A DNA stretch of 64,000 nt from an uncultured Prevotella sp. GTDB lineage: Bacteria > Bacteroidota > Bacteroidia > Bacteroidales > Bacteroidaceae. The position numbers and the translations under genes were made by a program. Below are positions 8,258 through 19,112 of this stretch, piece by piece. The notes beneath the pieces are model-generated. The model had not been told where the DNA came from. It worked only from the letters and a program-made list of their open reading frames with translations, and made no database searches. Location of the stretch: contig CALFGU010000117.1 of the NCBI GenBank assembly GCA_937877685.1, positions 19,017-83,016 of the forward strand, read 5' to 3'. Position 1 is the stretch's first letter, and every line of letters begins with the position of its first letter.

Positions 8258-9424
8258 CTATTCAAAAGCGCCCATGCGCAACATTGAAACTTCCTTTTCT
8301 GTGAGGTAACGCCAGTCACCACGGCGTACGTTCTTCTTTGTAAGACCTGCGAAATACACACGGTCGAGTTTCACCACATGATAACCCAATGATTCAAAGA
8401 TACGGCGCACAATGCGGTTCTTACCCGAGTGAATCTCAATACCTACTTGCTTCTTATCTGTAGGAGAGGCATATTCCACAGCATCGGCTTTAATCATACC
8501 ATCTTCGAGGGTGATACCTTCTGCGATTTGGCGGATATCAGCAAGTGATACGTTTTGGTCTGTATGAACGTGATAAATCTTCTTCTTCAAGAACTTTGGG
8601 TGCGTCAACTTTGAAGCTAATTCTCCATCGTTCGTAAGGAGAAGCACACCCGTTGTATTACGGTCAAGACGACCCACGGGGTAGATTCTTTCGGGACAAG
8701 CACCTTGTACGAGGTCCATCACCGTCTTACGATTCTGAGGATCTTCACTTGTTGTTACATAACCCTTTGGCTTGTTGAGAAGCACGTAAACCTTCTTTTC
8801 CAACTTAACTGCTTCACCATGGAAGCAAACGAGGTCGGTGCGCATGACGCGAGCGCCGAGTTCGGTTACGACTTCACCGTTTACTGTCACTACGCCCGCT
8901 TCGATATACTTGTCAGCGTCACGACGACTGCACACGCCAGCATTTGCCAAATACTTGTTCAAGCGGATGGGTGCATTGGGGTCAAAATGTTCTTCCTTAT
9001 ACTCAAGACGCTTCTTTGCGCTATACTTTGCATGGGGATCATAGTTACCCGTACGCTTGCGGGGTGCAAAACCACGACTCTGCCCCTCTTCGCTTCGATT
9101 GTAACCGCCACGTTGACCTTCACCATTCGCATTAAAGCGAGGACGAGGTGCGCCTTCGCCACCAGCATAACCGCTATTGAATGCAGGACGCTTGTTAAAA
9201 CGACTCTGACCATCACGGTTCGGGCGCTGAAAACTGCCTTGAGGGCGTTCACCAAAAGCATTACCTGAGTTAAAACGCGGACGCTGAGAATTGTCACCTT
9301 CACGACGATAACCGCCATTCACACCTTCGCGTGAGTTAGAGCGGTTGGAATTGCGTCCATAATTACCATTTGAAAAGCGGTTGCCATCTCGGCCACCCTT
9401 TCCCTTGTTGAAAAAATCTGACAT
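8258..9424 (-). CDS. RluB/RsuA-type 16S/23S rRNA pseudouridine synthase with a disordered N-terminal extension
   Basis: This 388-residue protein has a low-complexity Gly/Arg/Asn/Ser-rich segment at residues 1-150 (for example NRFSNGNYGRNSNRSN). An S4 RNA-binding domain follows (153-190, IRLNKYLANAGVCSRRDADK), then a pseudouridine synthase domain with the catalytic motif GRLDRNTTG (251-259, Asp254). RluB-class enzymes isomerise one uridine in rRNA. The S4-plus-synthase order and the R.L..RNTTG signature are clear, but the exact target site is not. RGG-like N-terminal tails are common in this family among Bacteroidetes and probably bind RNA. It is followed at 15 bp by asnS. Confidence 0.93.
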   Translation of the reverse strand: MSDFFNKGKGGRDGNRFSNGNYGRNSNRSNSREGVNGGYRREGDNSQRPRFNSGNAFGERPQGSFQRPNRDGQSRFNKRPAFNSGYAGGEGAPRPRFNANGEGQRGGYNRSEEGQSRGFAPRKRTGNYDPHAKYSAKKRLEYKEEHFDPNAPIRLNKYLANAGVCSRRDADKYIEAGVVTVNGEVVTELGARVMRTDLVCFHGEAVKLEKKVYVLLNKPKGYVTTSEDPQNRKTVMDLVQGACPERIYPVGRLDRNTTGVLLLTNDGELASKLTHPKFLKKKIYHVHTDQNVSLADIRQIAEGITLEDGMIKADAVEYASPTDKKQVGIEIHSGKNRIVRRIFESLGYHVVKLDRVYFAGLTKKNVRRGDWRYLTEKEVSMLRMGAFE

Positions 9425-9501
9425 AATTTAAAATTGTCTTTTGTCAATGTCTATAGTCAATAACCAACTGTCAAGTTTTATCCGTTGATGTTTAGTTGAT
9501 T

Positions 9502-10839
9502 TTAGATACCTGTGTAATTCCAGGGGGTAATCACGCGAAGTTCTGCCTTAATTTCTTCGCTCACATCAAGTCCTTCGATAAACGTGCGGATGCTTTCTTC
9601 TGTGATTGCTGCATTGGTGCGAGTTAATGCCTTGAGCGCTTCATAAGGGTTGGGATAAGCTTCACGACGAAGCACTGTCTGAATAGCTTCTGCACATACC
9701 GCCCAGCAGTTTTCAAGGTCGCGACGGAGGGCATCTTCATTAAGAAGCAACTTGCTGAAACCCTTGAGTGTAGAACTGAATGCGATAAGCGCGTGACCCA
9801 TAGGCACACCGATATTGCGCAACACAGTTGAGTCTGTCAAGTCGCGTTGCAAGCGGCTGATTGGGAGTTTCACAGCCAAGTGATCGAGAATAGCATTCGC
9901 CACACCAAGGTTACCTTCTGAATTTTCAAAGTCGATGGGGTTCACCTTATGGGGCATTGCTGACGAACCTACTTCGCCCGCCTTAATCTTCTGCTTGAAA
10001 TACTCCATAGAGATGTATTGCCAGAAGTCGCGATTCAAGTCAATAAGGATCGTGTGTATGCGCTTCATGGCATCAAAAGAGGCAGCAAGATTATCATAAT
10101 TTGAAATCTGAGTAGTGTATGCTTCGCGCTTGATGCCGAGCTTTTCAGAAAGGAACTTTTCAGCAAATGCCTTCCAATCGTATGCAGGATAAGCCACACG
10201 GTGAGCGTTCAAATTACCAGTAGCACCACCAAACTTACCGCTACAAGGCACTGCCTTCAACTGCTTCAACTGCTCTTCAAGACGATAAGCGAACACCTTT
10301 ACTTCCTTACCCAAACGTGTGGGAGATGCGGGCTGACCGTGAGTTTTAGCAAGCATTGCAATGTCCTTCCATTCTTCAGCAAACGCATTGAGTTGGTCAA
10401 TCACCTGTTGCAACAAGGGAATGTAAACTTCCTCAGTAGCATCCTTAATCATCAAGGGGAAAGACGTGTTGTTAATGTCCTGAGAAGTCAGTCCGAAGTG
10501 CACAAATTCCTTATACTGCTCTAAACCACCGATGGCATCAAACTTTTCCTTAATGAAATATTCAATAGCCTTCACGTCATGGTTCGTTACGCTTTCAATA
10601 TCCTTTACGCGCTGAGCATCTTCCAATGAGAAGTTTTGGTAGATTTCTCTAAACTTGGGGAAAAGTGCATGGTCTACACCCACCAACTGAGGCAAAGGAA
10701 GTTCGCAAAGGGCAATGTAATACTCAATTTCAACACGCACACGATACTTCATCAGAGCATACTCTGAAAAGTAATTTTGTAACTCGCTTGTTTTAGAAGC
10801 ATAACGTCCGTCGATAGGACTAACAGCAATCAAAGACAT
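9502..10839 (-). CDS. purB: Adenylosuccinate lyase
   Basis: This 445-residue fumarase/aspartase-superfamily enzyme acts twice in purine synthesis: SAICAR to AICAR, and adenylosuccinate to AMP. Visible conserved blocks are TSQDINNT (118-125), AKTHGQPASPT (164-174) and the superfamily signature GSSAMPHKVNPIDFEN (291-306), which holds the catalytic serine loop. The length and block order match E. coli-type PurB. It is transcribed alone from a -7 element at 10893-10900. Confidence 0.97.
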   Translation of the reverse strand: MSLIAVSPIDGRYASKTSELQNYFSEYALMKYRVRVEIEYYIALCELPLPQLVGVDHALFPKFREIYQNFSLEDAQRVKDIESVTNHDVKAIEYFIKEKFDAIGGLEQYKEFVHFGLTSQDINNTSFPLMIKDATEEVYIPLLQQVIDQLNAFAEEWKDIAMLAKTHGQPASPTRLGKEVKVFAYRLEEQLKQLKAVPCSGKFGGATGNLNAHRVAYPAYDWKAFAEKFLSEKLGIKREAYTTQISNYDNLAASFDAMKRIHTILIDLNRDFWQYISMEYFKQKIKAGEVGSSAMPHKVNPIDFENSEGNLGVANAILDHLAVKLPISRLQRDLTDSTVLRNIGVPMGHALIAFSSTLKGFSKLLLNEDALRRDLENCWAVCAEAIQTVLRREAYPNPYEALKALTRTNAAITEESIRTFIEGLDVSEEIKAELRVITPWNYTGI

Positions 10840-10892
10840 AACGTTTCTTGTTTTTTATTCGAGAGATAGATAATATTTCAATAATTAAAGTG

Positions 10893-10900
10893 CAAAGTTA
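10893..10900 (-). promoter_or_regulatory. Bacteroidetes -7 element upstream of purB
   Basis: The minus-strand sequence TAACTTTG matches TAnnTTTG and lies 54 bp before the purB ATG. No well-spaced TTTG was found for the -33 box. The rest of 10840-11256 is AT-rich, with one degenerate AAGTCTC element at 11152-11180 and no gene that I can support. Confidence 0.5.
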
Positions 10901-11151
10901 AAGATTTTTCCATAAATGCTAAAGCGCCAAACGTTATAAATTCATAACTCATTCATTATTTGCAATGATTTAGAGATGATTTTTTCTCTCGAAGCGTCAT
11001 TGGTAAATCTGTTAATGCGGAATTAACCAGTAATGTTCCTTGTAAAATCTGATTATTGTTGATGTATTAAAGTAACTAACGATATGTTAAAATAGAGTAT
11101 TTTGCCTAAATAATATTACACTACGGAAATATTACTCACTTACGAAAAATT

Positions 11152-11180
11152 CTTTGAGACTTAGTGAAAACTATTAGAGT
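11152..11180. repeat. Degenerate AAGTCTC element B
   Basis: The stretch TCTTTGAGACTTAGTGAAAA retains one arm of the AAGTCTC hairpin family found at 3.4, 17.2, 23.7 and 47.8 kb. The opposite arm is decayed, so it is probably a remnant. Confidence 0.5.
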
Positions 11181-11256
11181 TATAATTTTTACTGAAACTC
11201 TTATAGTTTTTGTAAACAATATGGAACTTAATAATCTATAGGATATGATTAAACAT

Positions 11257-11291
11257 AACTGGACGACACTCGAGAAGAATGCCGTCCAGTT
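11257..11291 (-). terminator. Hairpin downstream of prfC
   Basis: A 9-bp perfect stem (AACTGGACG 11257-11265, CGTCCAGTT 11283-11291) lies 30 bp past the prfC stop. The T-run is better on the plus strand than on the minus strand, so terminator activity for prfC is plausible but not certain. Confidence 0.5.
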
Positions 11292-11320
11292 TTTAAGGAT
11301 TTGAAGTGTATGTAAATCGG

Positions 11321-12889
11321 TTAAAATTCGCTGGTGAAATGGAAGCGAATGTTTTTAAAGTCGTTTTGCGCCATTTGGAGGACGTAACCTGAGTCAGCGA
11401 GGAAAACATCTCTGCCTTCACGGTCTTTTGCCATATATTGATATTTACGCTTCTTGAAGTTTTCCAATTCTGCAGGATCGTCGCTTTCTATCCAGCATGC
11501 CTTGTAGAGCGAAATAGGTTCCCAACGACACTTGGCGTTGTATTCATTTTCAAGTCGGTATTGGATGACTTCAAACTGAAGCTGACCGACGGTGCCAATG
11601 ATTTTACGTCCATTGAATTGGTTGACGAATAATTGCGCTACGCCTTCGTCCATGAGTTGCTCAATGCCTTTTTGGAGTTGCTTGGTTTTCATGGGGTCGG
11701 CATTCTCAATGTATTTAAACATTTCGGGCGAGAATGATGGCAGGCCTTTGTAGTGGAGCGCTTCGCCCTCGGTGAGTGTGTCGCCGATTTTGAAGGTGCC
11801 GTTGTCAGGAAGACCGATAATGTCGCCAGCCCAAGCTTCGTCAACGGTAGTTTTGCGTTGCGCCATGAATTGTGTGGGTGAGGAGAAGCGGAGAGTCTTG
11901 CCGTGGCGCACATGGAGGTAAGGAGCATTACGCACAAACTTACCTGAGCACACTTTACAGAAAGCAACGCACGAGCGATGGTTGGGATCGATGTTAGCTG
12001 TGATTTTAAAGATAAAACCAGTGAACTTTTGCTCATCAGGTTGCACTTCGCGCTCTTCTGCTTTCACGGGGCGTGGGGAAGGTGCGATTTCTACGAACGT
12101 GTTGAGCAATTCTTCTACACCGAAATTGTTGAGTGCTGAACCAAAAAAGACAGGGGCGAGATGACCCTCAAGATAATCAGCAACATTGAAATCGGGATAA
12201 ACGCCGTCAATAAGTTCGAGTTCACCGCGTAGTTTATCGGCAAGTTCAGCGCCGATGTGTTCATCCAATTGTGGAGTGTTAATATCTACTTCAACTTTTT
12301 CTGCCACCACCTGCTTAGATGCTTGGAAGAGGTTGAGATTTTGCTCGTAAATGTTATATACCCCCTTGAAGCGAATACCACTTTCGATGGGCCATGTAAG
12401 GGGACGCACCTTGATTTGGAGTTCTTCTTCAAGTTCATCCATGAGATCGAAGGGGTCCTTAGCTTCGCGGTCCATTTTGTTAACGAAGATGATTACGGGC
12501 GTGTTACGCATGCGGCAGACTTCCATGAGTTTGCGTGTTTGCGTTTCAACACCTTTTGCACCATCTACCACGATGATAACGCTATCAACCGCGGTGAGTG
12601 TGCGGTAAGTGTCTTCTGCAAAGTCTTGGTGACCAGGGGTGTCGAGAATGTTAATCTTATAGTCGCGATAGTCAAACTCCATCACAGAAGTTGTTACGGA
12701 GATACCGCGTTGCTTTTCGATTTCCATCCAGTCAGATGTAGCGGTCTTCTTAATTTTATTGCTTTTAACGGCTCCAGCCACTTGGATTTGCCCCCCGAAA
12801 AGAAGGAGTTTTTCGGTGAGTGACGTTTTACCCGCGTCTGGGTGGGCGATGATGGCGAATGTTCGGCGACGACTTATTTCGGGATTCAT
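11321..12889 (-). CDS. prfC: Peptide chain release factor 3
   Basis: This 522-residue translational GTPase recycles RF1/RF2 after peptide release. The G motifs are complete: AHPDAGKT (15-22), the switch-II motif DTPGHQDF (83-90) and NKMD (137-140). Domain 2 follows, with the RF3-specific sequence [27 protein letters not shown], and then the C-terminal domain. RF3 rather than EF-G is supported by the length and the opening [23 protein letters not shown], written here in part only. It stands as a single gene with hairpins on its 3' side. Confidence 0.97.
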   Translation of the reverse strand: MNPEISRRRTFAIIAHPDAGKTSLTEKLLLFGGQIQVAGAVKSNKIKKTATSDWMEIEKQRGISVTTSVMEFDYRDYKINILDTPGHQDFAEDTYRTLTAVDSVIIVVDGAKGVETQTRKLMEVCRMRNTPVIIFVNKMDREAKDPFDLMDELEEELQIKVRPLTWPIESGIRFKGVYNIYEQNLNLFQASKQVVAEKVEVDINTPQLDEHIGAELADKLRGELELIDGVYPDFNVADYLEGHLAPVFFGSALNNFGVEELLNTFVEIAPSPRPVKAEEREVQPDEQKFTGFIFKITANIDPNHRSCVAFCKVCSGKFVRNAPYLHVRHGKTLRFSSPTQFMAQRKTTVDEAWAGDIIGLPDNGTFKIGDTLTEGEALHYKGLPSFSPEMFKYIENADPMKTKQLQKGIEQLMDEGVAQLFVNQFNGRKIIGTVGQLQFEVIQYRLENEYNAKCRWEPISLYKACWIESDDPAELENFKKRKYQYMAKDREGRDVFLADSGYVLQMAQNDFKNIRFHFTSEF

Positions 12890-13035
12890 ATATGAGTTTA
12901 TGAGGTTTTGGGGTTATGGGGATAGGTAGATGAAACGTATAGAACTAAATCTTATGGTCATAAAAAGGTGAGTAGATAAACATTTCAAGATTAACCTTTT
13001 ATGTGTTTGATGCTGAATGCCAATTTATAGTTTAA

Positions 13036-13893
13036 TTAATTCAGTTCCTTAATGCATTCTTTCAAACTGTCTTCCCACCAAGGGATGGTAATGTTAAACG
13101 TATTCTTGATTTTTGATTTGTCAAGCACGGAGAAATGAGGGCGTTTTGCTGGAGTGGGGTAGTCCTCCGTGTGAATGGGCATTACATTGCATGAGTTGAT
13201 TCCAGCAATGCGATGGATAGATTTGGTGAAATCATACCATGAGGTTGCGCCTTCGTTTGAATAGTGATAAACACCAGGTACGATTCCTTGTTTTATGATT
13301 TCCAAAATGCTTACCGCAAGGTCGCGAGCATAAGTGGGAGTTCCAATTTGATCGGCAACAACTCCCAGGGTATCGCGCTCTTTGCCTAAGCGAATCATTG
13401 TTTTTACGAAATTACTGCCAAATGAGGAATAGAGCCAAGCAGTACGTATCACCATTGCTCCTACACACGAACGAATAACCGCTTCTTCACCCGCTAATTT
13501 TGTGCGTCCGTAAACGCCTTGAGGGTTTGTGAGGTCATCTTCCGTATAGGGGCGATAGTTCTTTCCGTCAAAAACATAGTCAGTTGAAATCTGAATCATA
13601 CTACCCCCCATGTTATCGATGGCTTCTGCAAGGTAAGACGGTGCTATATGATTAAGCAATTCGCATAACTCAGCATCTTCTTCAGCTTTGTCTACCGCTG
13701 TATATGCCGCGCAATTAACAATGATGGAAATGTTATTGAGTTCTACAAATTCATAGACAGCATTACGGTTTGTGATGTCTAATTCCTCTTTATCAGTGAA
13801 TATAAAATGGAAATCTTCTTTATTCAAACCTTCTGCCAAGCGTTGAATTTCACTTCCAAGTTGACCTTTAGATCCTGTAATGAGTATGTTCAT
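13036..13893 (-). CDS. rfbD: dTDP-4-dehydrorhamnose reductase
   Basis: This 285-residue SDR-fold enzyme performs the last step of dTDP-L-rhamnose synthesis. It has the nucleotide-binding start ILITGSKGQLGSEI, the segment NCAAYTAVDKAEEDAE, the catalytic STDYVFDG and YGRTKLAGE (Tyr and Lys of the YxxxK motif), and a C-terminal part with HFSVLDKSKI, all typical of RfbD/RmlD. The other rml genes (A, B, C) are not in the window, so here the gene lies outside a rhamnose operon. It is followed on the same strand by nothing closely spaced, and preceded by the DUF4924 gene (64-bp gap). Confidence 0.93.
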   Translation of the reverse strand: MNILITGSKGQLGSEIQRLAEGLNKEDFHFIFTDKEELDITNRNAVYEFVELNNISIIVNCAAYTAVDKAEEDAELCELLNHIAPSYLAEAIDNMGGSMIQISTDYVFDGKNYRPYTEDDLTNPQGVYGRTKLAGEEAVIRSCVGAMVIRTAWLYSSFGSNFVKTMIRLGKERDTLGVVADQIGTPTYARDLAVSILEIIKQGIVPGVYHYSNEGATSWYDFTKSIHRIAGINSCNVMPIHTEDYPTPAKRPHFSVLDKSKIKNTFNITIPWWEDSLKECIKELN

Positions 13894-13957
13894 TATAGAT
13901 GTTGTTAGAAACGGGTATGTAATGTTGATTAAATTAGAGCGATTGGCGCATTAATTC

Positions 13958-14500
13958 TTAAAATTCAAGAGGCGCTTCTTTGTCTTTAAAGTAATAATCA
14001 GAAAGTTGCCCGAGCAAAGTGGAGATGTGTTTCATTGCAACTTGTGTCTCTTCAGAAATGGTTTGTCCTTTTAGTCGTAGCATCATGTAGCCATAGAGGG
14101 CATTGAAGCACACTTGTAATTCTGATTCTTGTAAAGAGGTGCCCTTTTTGCGCAGCTCCACGACAAAGGGCAATACACGATAGTACATCTCCTTATAGAA
14201 CGGGAATTTGGAGGAATTGAGCAACTGAAGGTGTAGATCTTCCAAATCAATAAGGATGTTTTTACAGATTTGTAAATGCCCTTTTTCCTTTACCCCTTCT
14301 TCAAGCATCATTGTGCAAAGGTCGGAATACCAGCGGATGAGTTCCGCTCTTTGCTCGTCGTTGACGTCAAAGCGAGTGAGATAACTATTTTCTAACTTCG
14401 TTATGTCACATTGATAGGCACGCAGAATGTCTTCTATCTGCCACAGGTAGAGAAGGAGTTCTGCGCGATTGCTTGTTTTGAGTTGGTTGGCTATGAACAT
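13958..14500 (-). CDS. DUF4924 family protein
   Basis: This 180-residue, largely helical cytosolic protein starts MFIANQLKTSNRAELLLYLW and continues QIEDILRAYQCD. I recognise this as the Bacteroidales DUF4924 family, which has no known function. No signal peptide, membrane segment or catalytic motif is visible. It begins 12 bp after the stop of the S9 peptidase gene on the same strand, so the two are likely cotranscribed. The rfbD gene follows 64 bp later. Confidence 0.85.
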   Translation of the reverse strand: MFIANQLKTSNRAELLLYLWQIEDILRAYQCDITKLENSYLTRFDVNDEQRAELIRWYSDLCTMMLEEGVKEKGHLQICKNILIDLEDLHLQLLNSSKFPFYKEMYYRVLPFVVELRKKGTSLQESELQVCFNALYGYMMLRLKGQTISEETQVAMKHISTLLGQLSDYYFKDKEAPLEF

Positions 14501-14512
14501 TGCTACGTATTC

Positions 14513-16984
14513 CTATTTATCAATGGCGTCCCACCATTCAGGTTCTTCTTTCAAGTATTTTGCAAACCAAGCGAAGATAGCATTCTGCCATTCAAGGCGC
14601 TTTTGCCAGTTGGTTATAACATGGTCTTCACCATTTACCTGAATATATTCAACTTCTTTACCTAAGATGCGAAGCGCCGTGTAAAGTTGCTGACTTTCAA
14701 ATGGAGGAACGTTTGTATCCACCGTTCCGTGAATGAGGAGCAGCGGTGTCTGAATCTTGTCTGCGTTGAAAAGGGGAGAGTGCTTAGTGTAAAGGTCAGG
14801 ATTATTCCAAGGGTAATTTAGGTATTGTGCTACTTCACCATAAGTGTATCCCCAATAACCACCGCCCCAATATGAGGTGATGTTTGAAATGCCAGCGTGA
14901 GAGATTGCTGCCGCAAAGAGGTCGGTTTTTGTTTGCAAATATTGCGTCATAAAACCGCCGTAAGAAGCACCGATACAACCGATTTTCTCTGTGTTGATAA
15001 AGTCATGCGCTTTACAGAAATTCTGAGTGCCCTCAATGATGTCATCGCTAGACATATCTCCCCAAGTGCTTGTGTGACGTGCGGCAAATTCTTGACCAAA
15101 TCCGAGAGCGCCACTAGGTTGCACAACATATACTACATATCCCAATGATGCAAACACTTGGTAGGGATAGTTGATTTCAAGTAATTTGTTAGAGGGAGTG
15201 CATCCACCATAATAATACACTATGAGTGGATATTTCTTGCTTGCGTCGAAGTTGGCAGGTAGGTAATAGAAACCATGAATGCTATCCCCGCGAGAACTTT
15301 TAAAATTCCAATCGTGGCAAGTGCCAATCGCAACGTCCTTATAGAGTTCGTCAAAGTTGATTTCGCCGATGCGTTGCGCATTAATCTTCTTTGCGTTAAG
15401 CGTCACTTTAAACATCTCTCTTGCACGTTCACCTCCATCTTGACCAAGCACCACCGCGGTGGGAGTCTTTTGAAGTGAGGCATAAGTAAATGACGAAACG
15501 TAAGAAAGGGGCATGTTAAACTTAACCACTTCTAAGGTTTTAGGATTTAATTGCCAAATGCTACGGTCACAACCTTCTGATGCAGTAATGTAAATATAAC
15601 CATTAGTGGGGTGCCACGAATAACTATCTACTGATGGGATAAAACCAGGAAGCAATGCTGTAGTAGTGTTAGTGGCTATATCGTGAAGATAAAGTCGATG
15701 GTCAAATGTGTTGGGATGTTGACCTTCTTTTACTTCAAGTCCTATGTTATTAAATGCTGTTGTAGAGGCATTTATCAAGAGTTGATTGGCGTCTGGTGAG
15801 AATTTTGCACTTGCAAGCCACGCGGTGTCTGCAATAACGGTGTCAACTTTTGCTGTCTGGGCATTCATGACATAAACAGAATAGCGACGGAATGGCTTGC
15901 GAGAGGGATCCATTGTTGAAGTCATCAATAGCAATTTCTTTCCGTCGTTTGAAATGTCTGAAAGATTGACGCTTGTGTTTCCAAAAGTAAGACGTTGCAT
16001 GCGACGTTCCTTGAAATCATAGCGCCAAAGCGAAGTGCGAGTGCGATATCCCGGCATACGGTCGTCAGGGTGTTGCAATTGTTTGAGCGAACCGCTGGGT
16101 TTCTTTCCTTCTTGCGATTTGGAAACAATCATGTAATCAAGCGTGGGCGAAAGTGTGAATCCGCCATCAGGCAATGCATCGGCAAGAACAGTTTCTTGCA
16201 TTGTTGCTGGATCGAGCAAAACGAGTTCTTTACCATTTTCGTTTGTGCGCGTAAAGTAAAGTGCATCCTTGGTTTTTACCCAATTATAATCTACGTAAGA
16301 ATCGTAAGAAGCAATCTTTTTTTGTGATTCAGTTTCACTAATAACAGTGCGGTAGAAACTCTTTCCGTCTTCCTTAGTGTACTGATAATAAGTTACCAAG
16401 TACTTACCTGATGGCGAGATTTTTGCGTTATAAGTTCTTTTACCCTGCATCATTTCTGCCATTAAATATGGACGCTTTGATGCAGGATTAACTTCAACGT
16501 CTTTAAGATTTTCCCCGATGACGCTGATATTTACACTATCTTTTGAATCTTTGTCGGAAAGGCATACAAGGCGCACATCGTAATGCCCTGGTGTCATTGT
16601 GAGGGAGGTAGAACCCGAATTTCCGTTTACAAATACCTTGTAGTTTTTTAGGTTCTTGATGTTAAGAGTTGCTTTTGAATATCGATCAGCACGCACACTG
16701 AATTGAAGCACACGCAATGTTTGGGCGCTATCAACACAAGTGATGGCGTCTCCATTATTTAGTGTTTCAACAATCGCCTGTTGAGAGAATGCACGTGTGG
16801 CATGGTCAGTTAAGACAGATGATGTGTACTTGTTGCCTTTGTTGTCAAGTTCGTCTGTTTGATATGGTTCGCTAACTGTAATAGTTGTGGGAAATGTTGT
16901 TCCAACACGCTCAACACGGATTGTGTCATTTGCTTGTGCGGATAAAGCAACGGAACAGAGTAGGGGAAGAAATAATAGTTTCAT
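14513..16984 (-). CDS. Secreted S9-family prolyl-oligopeptidase-like peptidase
   Basis: This 823-residue protein has a signal peptide (MKLLFLPLLCSVALSAQA). A region of beta-propeller-like repeats (RTVISETESQKKIASYD, LWRYDFKERRMQRLT, RLYLHDIATNTTTALLP) follows, then a C-terminal alpha/beta hydrolase domain. The nucleophile is in CIGASYGGFMTQ, the acid in HGTVDTNVPP and the histidine in NGEDHVIT. The family removes short peptides from proline-containing or other oligopeptides in the periplasm. An N-terminal ~150-residue extension before the propeller looks carbohydrate/beta-sandwich-like (RADRYSKATLNIKNLKNYKV). It is first of a likely pair with the DUF4924 gene. Confidence 0.93.
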   Translation of the reverse strand: MKLLFLPLLCSVALSAQANDTIRVERVGTTFPTTITVSEPYQTDELDNKGNKYTSSVLTDHATRAFSQQAIVETLNNGDAITCVDSAQTLRVLQFSVRADRYSKATLNIKNLKNYKVFVNGNSGSTSLTMTPGHYDVRLVCLSDKDSKDSVNISVIGENLKDVEVNPASKRPYLMAEMMQGKRTYNAKISPSGKYLVTYYQYTKEDGKSFYRTVISETESQKKIASYDSYVDYNWVKTKDALYFTRTNENGKELVLLDPATMQETVLADALPDGGFTLSPTLDYMIVSKSQEGKKPSGSLKQLQHPDDRMPGYRTRTSLWRYDFKERRMQRLTFGNTSVNLSDISNDGKKLLLMTSTMDPSRKPFRRYSVYVMNAQTAKVDTVIADTAWLASAKFSPDANQLLINASTTAFNNIGLEVKEGQHPNTFDHRLYLHDIATNTTTALLPGFIPSVDSYSWHPTNGYIYITASEGCDRSIWQLNPKTLEVVKFNMPLSYVSSFTYASLQKTPTAVVLGQDGGERAREMFKVTLNAKKINAQRIGEINFDELYKDVAIGTCHDWNFKSSRGDSIHGFYYLPANFDASKKYPLIVYYYGGCTPSNKLLEINYPYQVFASLGYVVYVVQPSGALGFGQEFAARHTSTWGDMSSDDIIEGTQNFCKAHDFINTEKIGCIGASYGGFMTQYLQTKTDLFAAAISHAGISNITSYWGGGYWGYTYGEVAQYLNYPWNNPDLYTKHSPLFNADKIQTPLLLIHGTVDTNVPPFESQQLYTALRILGKEVEYIQVNGEDHVITNWQKRLEWQNAIFAWFAKYLKEEPEWWDAIDK

Positions 16985-17015
16985 ACGTGAATTGTGTCTA
17001 TTTTTAAATATTCTG

Positions 17016-17046
17016 CAAAATTACATTAAAAAGGTGGAGTGAGCAA
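17016..17046 (-). promoter_or_regulatory. Promoter of the S9 peptidase gene
   Basis: The minus strand has TTG (17044-17046), a 20-bp spacer and TAATTTTG (17016-17023), 32 bp upstream of the ATG. This matches the Bacteroidetes TTTG / TAnnTTTG pattern. Confidence 0.6.
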
Positions 17047-17147
17047 CTCGTTTGATGATTTATAAGTTTATTAATTAAATGTATAATTGAAAATATTATG
17101 GTGTCTTAAAGGTTGAAATTCCTAACGCTCATTTATGTTAGTATTTT

Positions 17148-17216
17148 AAGAAAAACTAAGTCTCTTTTAATTAAAATTAAGTCTCACTTAGTTTTTCTTA
17201 AGTCTCACTTAATTTT
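17148..17216. repeat. AAGTCTC element C, with two interleaved inverted repeats
   Basis: Two inverted repeats alternate. Arm L1 17148-17160 (AAGAAAAACTAAG) pairs with R1 17187-17199, and arm L2 17173-17181 (AAAATTAAG) pairs with R2 17208-17216. The order L1-L2-R1-R2 allows either hairpin or a pseudoknot. Three copies of AAGTCTC follow the arms. It lies between the divergent S9 peptidase and guaB genes, so it cannot simply be a terminator. The rest of 16985-17500 holds only the two promoters. Confidence 0.75.
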
Positions 17217-17400
17217 AGCGCCTTAAGATGTGATTTCTTCTAACTGATTTTTAGTGTGTTGTGATTTGGGTGAATTTGGTGCGTGAAGTGAATGGTGAAC
17301 GGATATACGTATTCAAAGCTGGTCGCTTCTGCTTTTATAGGTCAGAATCTTGATTTTTATTAAATCCATATTTATCGGTGAAAAAAGCATGTCAAGAATG

Positions 17401-17429
17401 TTTGAATATAAGAAAAATTTGTAATTTTG
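17401..17429 (+). promoter_or_regulatory. Promoter of guaB
   Basis: TTTG (17401-17404), a 17-bp spacer and TAATTTTG (17422-17429) fit the Bacteroidetes promoter pattern. The 5' leader to the ATG at 17501 is about 65 nt and contains a small inverted repeat (TGTGGTT...AACCACA near 17453-17475). Confidence 0.6.
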
Positions 17430-17488
17430 CAGAAATATAAATCACCAATAGATGTGGTTTTTTGAATAACCACAGTTATTTTGCTTAA

Positions 17489-18985
<1,497 letters not shown>

Positions 18986-19008
18986 TAATTAGTGATTTTT
19001 CTGAGCAC

Positions 19009-19079
19009 AATGTGTAAGTGTGAAAATTCTAAGGTGTGGAAGAGAATTTCAAACTTTATAATTTTCATAGTTACACATT
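19009..19079 (+). terminator. Large imperfect hairpin between guaB and the parvulin genes
   Basis: The 24-nt arms 19009-19032 and 19056-19079 pair with three mismatches (core GTGAAAATT / AATTTTCAT). A T-rich run (TTTGTTCTT) follows. It sits 23 bp past the guaB stop, so a terminator or attenuator is likely. Confidence 0.55.
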
Positions 19080-19112
19080 TGTTCTTAAATAAGAGCGTGT
19101 TTTAACATTTAT

